Assembly (NCBI RefSeq): GCF_019219825.1
Contig: NZ_JAHUXH010000017.1
Span: 62,001-126,000, forward strand
Reading direction: 5' to 3'
Source of the DNA: Streptomyces sp. TRM70350
Lineage (GTDB): Bacteria; Actinomycetota; Actinomycetes; Streptomycetales; Streptomycetaceae
Length of the DNA: 64,000 nt
Shown here: piece after piece, positions 27,313 to 36,496 of the stretch
Numbering within the stretch: position 1 is the stretch's first letter
Layout of the letters: every line of letters starts with the position of its first letter
Made by a program: the position numbers and the translations under genes
The notes under the pieces: generated by a model
Told to the model about the DNA's origin: nothing
What the model saw: the letters and a program-made list of their open reading frames with translations, nothing else
The model's database searches: none

Positions 27313-30300
27313 CACGAGCCGTCCGGGTTCTGCAGGGAGCTGAGCAGCGCGGCGGCCTCGTCGTCGCTCATGTTCTCGATCTGGTCGAAGACCGCCAGCA
27401 GCCGGTCCTGCTCGCCCGCCGCCTCGGCCTGCGCGGCGCGCACCAGGTCGGCGAGACCCGCGACCGTGGGCCGCCCGAAGAAGTCGGCGAGCGCGATGTC
27501 GATGCCGAACACCGCCCGGACCCGGGACACCACGATCGTGGCCTGCAGCGAACTGCCGCCCAGGGCGAAGAAGTCGCCCTCGACGTCAGGGCTCTGCCAC
27601 TCCAGCAGCGGTGTGAGGATGTCGCGGCAGATCTGCTCCTCGACGGCGTCGCGCGGAGCCGTGCCGTCGGCGGCCTGGTCGACCGGCAGCGGCAGCGCCG
27701 CGGTGTCGACCTTGCCGTGCGGGGTGAGGGGCAGCTCGTCCAGGACGACCACGACCGGCACCATGTAGCCGGGGAGCCGGGCGGCGGCGTAGGCGCGCAG
27801 GCCCTCGGCGTCGGCGACCTCCGAGGCGTAGGCCCCGACCTGCTCGACGGTCACGTACGCGACGAGCATCCGCTCGCCGCCCGCGCCCGGCTGGGCGACT
27901 GCGACGGCCTGCTGCACCGAGGGGTGCCCGACGAGGACGGCCTCCACCTCACCCGGTTCGATGCGGTGGCCGCGCAGCTTCAGCTGGCGGTCGGTGCGGC
28001 CGAGGAACTCCAGGTTCCCGCCCGGCAACCAGCGCACCAGGTCGCCGGTGCGGTAGAGCCGCTCGGTCTCCGGGCCATCGGCGAACGGGTTGGTGACGAA
28101 CCGTTCGGCGGTCAGATCGGGCCGGCCGAGATAGCCGCGGGCGATGCCGGGACCCGCCACGCACAGTTCGGCGGGCACCCCGGGCGGTACCGGCCGCAGC
28201 CGCTCGTCGAGGACGAACGCCTGGTGGCCGGGCATGGGGCGGCCGATCGGCGGGTTGCGGTCGTAGGCGCCCGCGCAGTCCATGAGGGTGACGGCGACGG
28301 TGGCCTCGGTGGGGCCGTAGCCGTTGACGAACCGGCGCTCGCCGGCGGTCCACTCGGCGACCAGCTTGCCGGGGAACGCCTCGCCGCCGACGGACACCAG
28401 CCGCAGGTCCGGCAGTCGGGCCGGGTCGAGCAGCGGCAGCAGCGCGGGCGGCAGCTCCGCCACGGTCACCGCGTCGTCCCGCATCCGGGCCTGCAGGAGG
28501 GCCGGGTCCCGGCGCTCGTCGTCGGTGGCGATGACCAGTTCCGCGCCGGCCAGCAAGGTGGTGAACACCTCGAAGACGGAGACGTCGAAGGTGAGCGGGG
28601 CGAAGTGCAGCACCCGGTCGCCGACGCCGATCTCGTACGCCCGGGCGATGGCACGGGAGAAGTGGGTGACCGAGCGGTGCTCGATCATCACGCCCTTGGG
28701 GGTGCCGCTGCTGCCGGAGGTGTACAGCACGTAGGCCAGGTCGGCGGGGGACGACGTCGGCGTCAGGGACGGCACCTCGCGCACCGGGGCGGTCGAGCCG
28801 GCCGGGACGAGCTCCAGCGGCACCGGCAGCCGCGCCGCGTCGTCGACCAGGGCGTGCCTGACACCCGCGTCGGCGAGGACGGTCCTGGTGCGCTCGGCGG
28901 GCGCGGCCGGGTCGACGGGCACGTAGTGGGCGCCGGACTTGAGGATGCCGAGGAGGGCGGCGACCGCCGCCGGTCCGCGCCCGAGGCAGACCGCCACCGG
29001 GTCGCCGTGCCGCACGCCGCGGTCGCGCAGGCGGTGGGCGATCGCCTCCGACCAGCGGTCCAGGGCCGCGTAGTCCAGCGTCGTCGCGCCGTGCCGGACG
29101 GCGACGGCGTCCGGTTCGATGGTGGCCCGCTCGCGGAAGGCCCGGTCGAGCGTGGTGGTCCAGGCGCTCTCGTCGACGGGACCGCCCCGGGACAGCTCGC
29201 GGGCGTGCCGGGAGGCGGCCGGCTCCTCCACCAGGCTCAGCTCGCCGATACGGATGTCGGGGTCGTGCGCGACCTGCTCGATGACCCGCCGGAACGCGGC
29301 GAGGAGCGCGGAGGCGGTGCCGTGCCGGTACAGCGAGGTGTTGTACTCCAGCGACAGCTCCAGCCCGTCGTTCTCGCCGACGAGGAAGCTCATGTCGAAC
29401 TTGGCGGCACCGTCGTGGAGTTGCTCCACGGCGAAGGCGACCCCGGCGGCCTCGGTGGTGTGCGTGCCCCAGCGGCCCAGCGAGGTGAACTCGATCTGGA
29501 ACAGCGGGTGGCGCAACGGGTCACGGACCGGCCGGACGGCCTCGACGACCTGCTCGAAGGGCAGCTCGCTGTTGGTGAAGGCGTCCATCACGGTGCCGGC
29601 GGTGCGCGCGACGAGCTCGCGGAAGGTGAGACCGTCGCCGACCTCCGTGCGCAGGGTGATCATCTGCACGAAGCAGCCGATGACGCGCTCCAGGTCCGGG
29701 TGCGGACGGGACGCGCTCGCCGTGCCCACGACGACGTCCTCGGTGTGCGTCCAGTGCCGCAGCAGCGCGTTGAAGGCGGCGAGCACGGTGGTGAAGACCG
29801 TGGTGTCGGAGCCCTCCGCCACCACTTTCAGCTTGTCCAGCAGTTCCTGCTCCAGCGTCAGCGTCAGACCACGGCCGTCACCGCGGGTCTCGGGGCTGCG
29901 CGGATGGTCGGGCATCACCTCGGTGGCCGCGGCGCCGGCGAGCAGCTGCCGCCACTTGTCGGCCAGCGCCCTGCGGTGCTCGGCGTTGTCGAGCTTGGCG
30001 CGCTGCCAGGCGGCGAAGTCGGCGTACTCGACGGGCGGGGCACCGGCCTGCGGGCGGCGCCCCTGGGCGGCCTCGGCGTAGCAGGAGGTCAGCTCCTCGG
30101 TGAAGATCCGCGTGGAGCCCGGGTCCCACACCACGTGGTGGACCACCCACAGCAGGACGTGCCGCTCCTCGCCCAGGCGCACCAGGTGGGCCCGGACGGG
30201 CGGGACGACGGCCAGGTCGAAGGGCGCCGACGCGCAGGACGCGGTGAGCTCGGCGAGGTCCCGGTCCGGGTCGTCGCTGCCGGTGAAGTCGCTGGTCTGG

Positions 30301-30665
30301 ACACCGAGGACGAAGGCGGGCACGGGCTCCTGCCACGGCACTCCGTCCACCTCGACGAGCTTGCTGTGCAGCACCTGGTGGCCGGCCACGACGGCGTTGA
30401 GCGCCTCGTGCAGCGCGGCCCGGTCGAGCGGGCCGTCCAGGCGTACCGCCAGGGCTATGTTGTTGCGGGCCTTGCCCGCGCCCAGCCGGTCGACGAACCA
30501 CATCTGCTCCTGCTGGAAGGAGGCGCGGGAGCGCGGCCCGTGGTCGGCCCGCTTGAGTTCGTCGCGGTGACCGACACCGGCGGTCATCTGGTTGCGCATC
30601 CGGCCCAGCAGCCGGGAGCGCTGTCCCTGGGGCAGCCGGCCGAGACGTTCGGCGAGGTCAGACAT
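27312..30665 (-). CDS. NRPS C-A-T module, basic amino acid pocket
   Basis: A 1117-residue module. C domain: residues about 45-460, with VVHHVVWDPGS, so HHxxxD is intact but the usual Gly is Pro. A domain: about 490-990 (LYTSGSSGTPKG; RTGDLVRW; HGKVD). Pocket residues read by eye are D-V-F-E-S-G-G-V-A-K; an acidic residue at the fourth position is common in Lys/Orn pockets. Carrier domain: GDFFALGGSSL, Ser about 1036. A helical tail (DQIENMSDDEAAALLSSLQN) may dock to a partner. The ATG lies inside the end of the C-A-T-TE gene (8-base overlap), so the modules are co-translated. Lysine, precursor of a tambroline-like residue, is my best guess for the substrate. Confidence 0.85.
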   Translation of the reverse strand: MSDLAERLGRLPQGQRSRLLGRMRNQMTAGVGHRDELKRADHGPRSRASFQQEQMWFVDRLGAGKARNNIALAVRLDGPLDRAALHEALNAVVAGHQVLHSKLVEVDGVPWQEPVPAFVLGVQTSDFTGSDDPDRDLAELTASCASAPFDLAVVPPVRAHLVRLGEERHVLLWVVHHVVWDPGSTRIFTEELTSCYAEAAQGRRPQAGAPPVEYADFAAWQRAKLDNAEHRRALADKWRQLLAGAAATEVMPDHPRSPETRGDGRGLTLTLEQELLDKLKVVAEGSDTTVFTTVLAAFNALLRHWTHTEDVVVGTASASRPHPDLERVIGCFVQMITLRTEVGDGLTFRELVARTAGTVMDAFTNSELPFEQVVEAVRPVRDPLRHPLFQIEFTSLGRWGTHTTEAAGVAFAVEQLHDGAAKFDMSFLVGENDGLELSLEYNTSLYRHGTASALLAAFRRVIEQVAHDPDIRIGELSLVEEPAASRHARELSRGGPVDESAWTTTLDRAFRERATIEPDAVAVRHGATTLDYAALDRWSEAIAHRLRDRGVRHGDPVAVCLGRGPAAVAALLGILKSGAHYVPVDPAAPAERTRTVLADAGVRHALVDDAARLPVPLELVPAGSTAPVREVPSLTPTSSPADLAYVLYTSGSSGTPKGVMIEHRSVTHFSRAIARAYEIGVGDRVLHFAPLTFDVSVFEVFTTLLAGAELVIATDDERRDPALLQARMRDDAVTVAELPPALLPLLDPARLPDLRLVSVGGEAFPGKLVAEWTAGERRFVNGYGPTEATVAVTLMDCAGAYDRNPPIGRPMPGHQAFVLDERLRPVPPGVPAELCVAGPGIARGYLGRPDLTAERFVTNPFADGPETERLYRTGDLVRWLPGGNLEFLGRTDRQLKLRGHRIEPGEVEAVLVGHPSVQQAVAVAQPGAGGERMLVAYVTVEQVGAYASEVADAEGLRAYAAARLPGYMVPVVVVLDELPLTPHGKVDTAALPLPVDQAADGTAPRDAVEEQICRDILTPLLEWQSPDVEGDFFALGGSSLQATIVVSRVRAVFGIDIALADFFGRPTVAGLADLVRAAQAEAAGEQDRLLAVFDQIENMSDDEAAALLSSLQNPDGS

Positions 30666-33600
30666 GGGTTCCTCCGTTGCGGTGCAGTTCGGCCAGCAGG
30701 GCGGCGAGCCGGTCCGGCAGATGCTTGGCGAAGTAGTGGCGGCCCCCGGGGATCACGGCGAGCCGCAGGTCGCGGGCGTACCGGCCCCAGGCGCGATGGC
30801 CCTCCTCATAGCCCCGGGTGGCGTCGTCGGCGTCGCCGATGACGCAGGTCAGCGGGGTGAGAAGCGGCTGTGCGTAGCCGTCGGGGGTCCGGGCGAAGAA
30901 GCGGGCGGCCTCCGTCATGTCGTGCCGGACCATGCGCAGCACGGCCGACAGGTCGCTGTCGTCGAGGACGCCGTCGAAGCCGTCCATGGTGGTCAGGTAG
31001 CCGACCAGGTCGTCGTCGGTGGAGATACGTTCCATCTCCAGGGCGAAGGCAGGGTCGTCCTCCGGCAGGGCGGCCGCGAGGTGCAGGGCGACCGGCCGCA
31101 GCCCGTCGCGCTCCAGGACCCGGGCGGTCTCCAGGGCGGTGACGACCCCGGCGCAGTGCCCGTACACCGCGAACGGCCCGGTGACGGTGCGGGCGATCTC
31201 GCGGGCGGCGAGCTCGGCGAACTCGGTGACCGGCAGCATCGGCCCCGGGTTCAGCGGGTCGTGGCCGGGCGGGGACACGGCCAGCAGCTCGATGTGGGGC
31301 GGGAGATGGGCGGCCAGCGGCTGGTAGGCGATCGCGTCGCCGCCGCCGTGCGGGAAGCACACCAGGGTGAGCGCGGCGGGGGCGCCTGTGGACGGGGGAG
31401 TGAGCCGGTGCAGCAGCCGGTGCGCCGCCGGATCGCCGCCGTGCCCGGCCAGTTCGGCGGCGCGGGCGGCGAGAGCGGCGGGGGTCGGGTTGCTGAACAG
31501 GTCCACCACCCGCAGGGCGCCCGCCCCCGGCAGCGCCTCGGCGACGGCCCGCACCGCCCGGACGGCCGCGAAGGAGTCGCCGCCCAGGGCGAAGAAGTCG
31601 TCGTCGGGCCCGACGGCCGGCAGGCCGAGGACCTCCGCCCAGACGGCCGCGACACGCTGTGCCGCGAGATCACCGCCGGCTGCCTGGGCGGGTGCCGCCG
31701 CCGGGGCCTGCGGCGCGGGCAGGGCCTTGCGGTCGACCTTGCCGTTGGGGCTGAGCGGCAGCCGGTCCAGCACGACGAGTTCGGCCGGGACGCAGTGCGG
31801 CGGCAGCACGGTCCCGAGGGCGGCGCGCAGCGCGGCCGTGTCCGGGCTCGCGCCCTCCTCCGGGACGACGTACCCGGTCAGGCGGGCCGAGCCGGCGGCC
31901 TGCCGGGCGACGACCACGGCCTCGCGGACACCTGGCTGCTCCCGCAGGGCGTTCTCCACCTCGCCGGGCTCGATGCGCAACCCGTTGAGCTTGATGCGGA
32001 AGTCGGTGCGGCCGAGCAACTCGATGGTGCCGTCGGGCCGGTAGCGGGCGAGGTCGCCGGTGCGGTAGAGCCGTTCGGTGCGACCGGGTTCCAGCTCGAC
32101 GTGCACGAACTTCTCGGCGGTCAGGTCCGGCCGGTTGAGGTAGCCGCGCGCCAGTCCCGTCCCGCCGAGATGCAGTTCGCCGGGCACGCCGACCGGGACG
32201 AGCCGGTCGGCCGCATCGAGGATGTAGGTGCGCTGGTTCGCCATGGGGCGGCCGTACGGGAGTTTCGTCCAGTCGGGTGCGACGCGGCCGACGCGGTACT
32301 CCACGGAGTGGATGGACGCCTCGGTCGCCCCGCCCAGCGCGGCGAACGCCACCCCGGGGGCGAACGCCCGCAGCCGGTCCGGCTGGGTGACGGGGATCCA
32401 GTCGCCGCCGAGGAAGGCGGCCCGCAGGCCGGGCAGCGTCGGCCCGCAGGCGTGCTCCAGCTGGTCGAGGAAGAGGCCGAGCAGCGCGGGCGCGGAGTTC
32501 CACACGCTGACGCCGTGCCGCTCGATCAGGTCGGCCCAGTGCGCCGGGTCCTTCGCGGCGGCCGGGTCGGGCAGGACGATCGTGCCGCCGGCGGCGAGCA
32601 TGCCGAGCGTCTCGTACACGCTCATGTCGAAGCTCGGCGAGGACAGCGCCAGCACCGCGTCACCGGGCCCGATGCCGTAGGAGCGGTTCAGGTCGAGCAG
32701 GTTGTTGACGACCCCGCGGTGCTCCAGCGCGATGCCCTTGGGGGTGCCGGTGGAGCCCGACGTGAAGATGACGTACGCCAGGTCCCGGGACGTGACCGGG
32801 ACGGCGGGCCGGGTCGCGGGCAGCGACTCCAGTTCCCTGCGGTCGGCGTCCAGCAGGATCCGGGTGGTGCCGGGGGCGAGCGGCAGCCGGCCGACCAGCT
32901 CCGCGTCGCAGACCACGATCGGCGGTGCCGCGTCCCGCAGCAGCAGGCCCAGGCGCTCGGCGGGGTACTCGGGGTCGAGCGGCACATAGGCCGCGCCCGC
33001 CTTGAGCACCGCCAGGATCGCGGTCACCAGCCCGGGGCCGCGCCGCAGGCACAGGGCCACGGTCCCGTCCGGTCCCGCGCCCGCCTCGGCGAGCCGGTGG
33101 GCGAGCCGGTTGGCGCGCTGCTCCAGCTCCTTGTAGGTGACGCTCCAGCCGCCCAGCCCGCCGCAGACCACGGCCGCGGCGTCGGGCCGCCGGTCGGCGT
33201 GCTCCTCGAACAGGTGGTGCAGGCAGGCGTCCTGGGGGAACGGGGCGCGGGTGGCGTTCCAGTCGTCCAGGGCGGCCCGGCGCTCGGGCTCGGTGAGCAG
33301 CGGCAGCGCCGACAGCGGCTCGGCAGGTTGTTCGACGGCCGCTTCCAGGGTGGTGAGGAAGTGGCCCAGCAGCCGGTCGACGGTCGTGGCGTCGAAGAGG
33401 TCGGTGGGGTACTCCACGAGGGCGCGCACGGCGCTGCCGGTGTCGTGGACGCTGATCATCAGGTCGTACTTGGCGGCGCGGGAGGAGAAGTCGATGGGCT
33501 CGGTGGCCAGTCCGGCGAGGCCGGGCGCGGTGTCCGGGGTCTCGTCCAGCAGGAACATCACCGAGGTCAGCGGCGGTCGGCTCGGATCGCGCGGCATGCC

Positions 33601-34728
33601 GAGCGCGTCGACGATCAGGTCGAACGGCAGCTCCTGGTGGGCGTACGCCCGCAGCGTGGTGTGCCGCGTGGCGCGGACCAGCTCCGCGAAGCCCGGGTCC
33701 CCGCCCGTCCTGATGCGCAGCGGCAGGGTGTTGACGAAGAAGCCGATCAGGTCGCTGAAGGCCGGGTGGTCGCGGCCGGAGACGGAGGTGCCGACGACGA
33801 TGTCCTCCTGCCCGGTCCAGCGCCGCAGGGTCGCGGCGAAGCCGGCCAGCATGGTCATGTAGAGGGTGGCGCCCTCCGACCTGCCGAACTCCCGGAGCCG
33901 GGCGATGAGTCCGGGCGGCAGCTCGATGTACCGGGAGGCCCCGGCATGAGCGAACACCGCAGGGCGCGGCCGGTCGGTCGGCAGGTCCACCGGGGCGGCG
34001 CCGGCGAGTTCCTCGCGCCAGAAGCCGGTGAGCGACTGCAGCCGCTCGCCGCCGATGCGCCCTCGCTGCCAGGCCGCGAAGTCCGCGTACTGCAGGGCGA
34101 GCGGGGGCCGGGGGCGGCTCCCGGCTCCGGTGCGGTCGGCGTAGGCGCGTTCCAGCTCCGTCGCGAGCAGCCGCATCGACCAGCCGTCGGTCACGATGTG
34201 ATGGAGGTTCAGCACGAGGACGTGGTCGTCGGGGGAGAGCCGGGCCAGCGAGGCGCGCAGCGGGACCGCGCCCGCGAGATCGAAGGGGGCGGAGGCGTCC
34301 GCGTCGTAGAAGGCCCGGACGGCCGCCTCGTCGGGCAGCTCGGTGACCGGCAGCGGCAGCCGGTAGCCGTCGATCACCCGCGGCACGGCCTCGGGCGCGC
34401 CGGGCACGTCCTGGTAGACGGTCCGCAGCACCTCGTGCCGGTCCACCACGTCCTGGAGCGCGCCGTGCAGGGCGGCGACGTCCAGGGGACCACGGATCCG
34501 GGTCGCGACCGGCACGTTGTACGCCGGGCTGCCGGGCTGGAGCTGGTCGATGAACCACAGGCGGCGCTGGGCGAAGGACAGCACCGGTGCCGCGTCCGGG
34601 TCGCGGGGCGCCGGATCGGGGTCCTCCCGCACGGCGGCACGCCCCCCGGTGCGGCCCGCGAGGGCCTGGAACAGTGCCCGGCGGGACTTCGGCAGTGCGG
34701 CTATGCGTTCGGCGAGGGACTCGCTCAC
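30658..34728 (-). CDS. NRPS C-A-T-TE, terminal module with Cys-type TE
   Basis: A 1356-residue terminal synthetase. C domain about residues 45-470 with canonical LHHIVTDGWS. A domain 500-1000 (FTSGSTGTPKG; NGKVDRK) with pocket residues read as D-M-Y-N-F-G-L-I-H-K, related to the pocket of the Cy-A-T protein (Y and N at positions 3-4). Carrier DDFFALGGDSF, Ser about 1052. Thioesterase about 1110-1356 with LVCFPHGGGDAIAYQPLA, nucleophile elbow VYGHCAGV (Cys about 1191 where Ser is usual) and a late GGRHYFAKH His. GTG 34728 has GGAGG seven bases upstream. A second alpha-methylserine-like unit is a plausible substrate, though not proven. Confidence 0.85.
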   Translation of the reverse strand: MSESLAERIAALPKSRRALFQALAGRTGGRAAVREDPDPAPRDPDAAPVLSFAQRRLWFIDQLQPGSPAYNVPVATRIRGPLDVAALHGALQDVVDRHEVLRTVYQDVPGAPEAVPRVIDGYRLPLPVTELPDEAAVRAFYDADASAPFDLAGAVPLRASLARLSPDDHVLVLNLHHIVTDGWSMRLLATELERAYADRTGAGSRPRPPLALQYADFAAWQRGRIGGERLQSLTGFWREELAGAAPVDLPTDRPRPAVFAHAGASRYIELPPGLIARLREFGRSEGATLYMTMLAGFAATLRRWTGQEDIVVGTSVSGRDHPAFSDLIGFFVNTLPLRIRTGGDPGFAELVRATRHTTLRAYAHQELPFDLIVDALGMPRDPSRPPLTSVMFLLDETPDTAPGLAGLATEPIDFSSRAAKYDLMISVHDTGSAVRALVEYPTDLFDATTVDRLLGHFLTTLEAAVEQPAEPLSALPLLTEPERRAALDDWNATRAPFPQDACLHHLFEEHADRRPDAAAVVCGGLGGWSVTYKELEQRANRLAHRLAEAGAGPDGTVALCLRRGPGLVTAILAVLKAGAAYVPLDPEYPAERLGLLLRDAAPPIVVCDAELVGRLPLAPGTTRILLDADRRELESLPATRPAVPVTSRDLAYVIFTSGSTGTPKGIALEHRGVVNNLLDLNRSYGIGPGDAVLALSSPSFDMSVYETLGMLAAGGTIVLPDPAAAKDPAHWADLIERHGVSVWNSAPALLGLFLDQLEHACGPTLPGLRAAFLGGDWIPVTQPDRLRAFAPGVAFAALGGATEASIHSVEYRVGRVAPDWTKLPYGRPMANQRTYILDAADRLVPVGVPGELHLGGTGLARGYLNRPDLTAEKFVHVELEPGRTERLYRTGDLARYRPDGTIELLGRTDFRIKLNGLRIEPGEVENALREQPGVREAVVVARQAAGSARLTGYVVPEEGASPDTAALRAALGTVLPPHCVPAELVVLDRLPLSPNGKVDRKALPAPQAPAAAPAQAAGGDLAAQRVAAVWAEVLGLPAVGPDDDFFALGGDSFAAVRAVRAVAEALPGAGALRVVDLFSNPTPAALAARAAELAGHGGDPAAHRLLHRLTPPSTGAPAALTLVCFPHGGGDAIAYQPLAAHLPPHIELLAVSPPGHDPLNPGPMLPVTEFAELAAREIARTVTGPFAVYGHCAGVVTALETARVLERDGLRPVALHLAAALPEDDPAFALEMERISTDDDLVGYLTTMDGFDGVLDDSDLSAVLRMVRHDMTEAARFFARTPDGYAQPLLTPLTCVIGDADDATRGYEEGHRAWGRYARDLRLAVIPGGRHYFAKHLPDRLAALLAELHRNGGTHV

Positions 34729-35131
34729 CTTGTGCCTCCGTGCGTCTGGTGAAGAGGGATACCGCAAGGGGTGCGGGGGAGGGGCCGGACGGCGCGGGAC
34801 GCGGGTACGGCGGGGTGGGGCAGCCGAGGACAGTCGTGCGGTCTGTTGGGGTGGGGCGGTGGGGATGGTGGTGCGGTCTGTTGGGGTGGGGCGGTGGGGA
34901 TGGTGGGGCGGCGGGGAGGGTGGTGCGGTCTGTCGGGGTGGCGGCGTCGGCTCTTCGCTGTGCTTCGGCCGCCGCTCGGGCGAGGGCCGCATGCCGCTGC
35001 GGCGTGCCGGGCCCCCGGGGCCGGTGGGTGCGCCCGGTCCCGCGAGTGCGTACGGATCCGCCGGTGCTCCCGCACGGGTGCGGAGCGGGTGCCGGACCGG
35101 CCGGCACCCCCTCCGACGTGCCCGGGTCGCG
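34729..35131. other. Upstream control region of the C-A-T-TE operon
   Basis: About 400 bases between the MFS stop and the C-A-T-TE start, both on the minus strand. It holds a G-rich direct repeat (34836-34941) and no gene. Long Pro/Thr/His-rich frames here come from the repeat itself. Given the gap, a separate promoter for the C-A-T-TE to dehydrogenase operon probably lies here. Confidence 0.45.
34836..34941. repeat. 35-bp direct repeat, two perfect copies plus partial
   Basis: Positions 34836-34870 and 34871-34905 are identical 35-base units beginning GTGCGGTCTGTTGGGGTGGG; a third, partial copy (GTGCGGTCTGTCGGGGTGG) starts at 34923. The plus strand is extremely G-rich with many GGGG and GGG runs, so G-quadruplex formation is possible. 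It lies about 110-210 bases upstream of the C-A-T-TE start. Confidence 0.85.
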
Positions 35132-36433
35132 CTACGCGCCGACCTTCGTGCCGTCCGCGCGTGCCGGATCGGCGTCCGGGGCGTTCGAGGTGTCCGGGTC
35201 GGCGGGTGCGTCCCCGCCCGGCATCTCCTTGATCGCGGCCACCGGGCCCCCGAGGAGCGTCAGACCGCCGATGATGCTGAGTGCTCCGGCGATGGCCAGG
35301 CCCCCGGTCAGACCGAGCGCCTCCCCGAGCGCGCCGCCCGCGAAGTAGCCGATGGACAGGGCGCCGTAGACCGCCGCCAGCGCGGTGCCGCTGACCCGGC
35401 CCATCTGCTCGTTGGGGGTGACGCCCTGCACCAGGCTCAGGACGTGGATGTCGAACATCGGGGACACGAAGCCGATGACGGCCTGGACCACGATCAGGCC
35501 GGCGAAGCCGGCGACCGCGCCGCCCGTCGGCACCAGGATGTACCCGGCGCCCAGCACGACCGCGGTCAGGACCAGGGTGCGGCCGACGGTGAGCACCTTG
35601 GTGACCATCTCGGACAGGACCGCGCCGACGATCACGAAGACCGACATCACGGCGAACGCCGCGCCGACCTGGCCGGGGCTCAGGTCGAGGACCTTGTACG
35701 CGTACACGATCAGCAGCGCGTCACCCATCGCGGCACCGAGGTTGACCACGACGTTGGCGGTGAACAGGCCGCGCAGGACGGGGCTGCCGAAGAGGGTCTT
35801 CAGGCCCTCCTTCATCTCCGCCTTGGCGGACGTCTTGGTCTCCTCCACCTTCGCCCGCGTGTCGCGGTGCCGGATGAGCAGCAGCGCGAGCAGCGAGACC
35901 AGGAAGGTGAAGGCGTCAGCCGTGATGGCGCGTGCCGCCCCGAGCAGCTGGATCAGCGCGCCGCCCGCGCCGGCGCCGACGGCCTCGGCGACGCTGCGGC
36001 TGATCTGGAGCTTGGTGTTGCCCTCGACGAGGTTCTCCGTGCCGATGAGCTGCGGCAGCCAGGACTGGTACGAGACCTCGAAGAACGCGGTCAGGATGCC
36101 GGCGAGACCGGCCACGACGTAGACGTGCGCCATCGTGACGGAGTCCAGCGCGAACGCCAGCGGGATGGAGCCCAGGGCCAGGAAGCGGCCCAGGTCCGCC
36201 ACGATCATGATGCTGCGGCGCGAGAACCTGTCGGCGACGAGACCGGCGATCGGCGCCAGCAGGAGGAAGGGCAGGAAACGCAGTGCGCCGAGGACACCGA
36301 CCTCGAACGCTCCCCCGTCGAGGAAGACGACCGCGAGGGTCGGCAGCGCAAGCAGGGAGATCTTGTCGCCGAAGTTGCTGACGGTCTGCCCGAACCACAG
36401 GCGGTTGAAATCGGAATGCCGACCGAGTGCCAT
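35132..36433 (-). CDS. MFS exporter (EntS-like, MFS_3)
   Basis: A 433-residue 12-helix major facilitator of the MFS_3/EntS type: LWFGQTVSNFGDKISLLALP at the first helix, LVADRFSRRSIMIVADLGRF as the loop 2-3 signature, then paired hydrophobic helices to about residue 400. A charged cytoplasmic loop (RDTRAKVEETKTSAKAEMKE) separates the two halves. It very probably exports the peptide product. The C-terminus is an Asp/Ala-rich tail. The ATG at 36433 follows an AAAAGGGCG site. It lies between the AlkZ-like gene and the terminal NRPS, all on one strand. Confidence 0.85.
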   Translation of the reverse strand: MALGRHSDFNRLWFGQTVSNFGDKISLLALPTLAVVFLDGGAFEVGVLGALRFLPFLLLAPIAGLVADRFSRRSIMIVADLGRFLALGSIPLAFALDSVTMAHVYVVAGLAGILTAFFEVSYQSWLPQLIGTENLVEGNTKLQISRSVAEAVGAGAGGALIQLLGAARAITADAFTFLVSLLALLLIRHRDTRAKVEETKTSAKAEMKEGLKTLFGSPVLRGLFTANVVVNLGAAMGDALLIVYAYKVLDLSPGQVGAAFAVMSVFVIVGAVLSEMVTKVLTVGRTLVLTAVVLGAGYILVPTGGAVAGFAGLIVVQAVIGFVSPMFDIHVLSLVQGVTPNEQMGRVSGTALAAVYGALSIGYFAGGALGEALGLTGGLAIAGALSIIGGLTLLGGPVAAIKEMPGGDAPADPDTSNAPDADPARADGTKVGA

Positions 36434-36496
36434 GTCGACGCCCTTTTCTGATTGGGGACGGATTTGTCGGACGGCACTGACCGTAGGAAGGGCGGG

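Noticed and set aside
30592..34752. Very long plus-strand open frame (over 1300 codons) across the NRPS region, and a similar one at 37008-42158
   Set aside because: These are antisense shadows of the C-A-T-TE and A-T-Cy-MT genes. Their composition is Arg/Gly/Val/Gln repeats with no domain, whereas the minus strand has complete NRPS motifs and ribosome sites.
34729..34992. N-terminal extension of the C-A-T-TE protein through a Pro/Thr/His-rich repeat region
   Set aside because: The extension is encoded by the 35-bp nucleotide repeat, lacks a ribosome site, and the GTG at 34728 has GGAGG at good distance and gives the usual NRPS opening (SESLAERIAALP).
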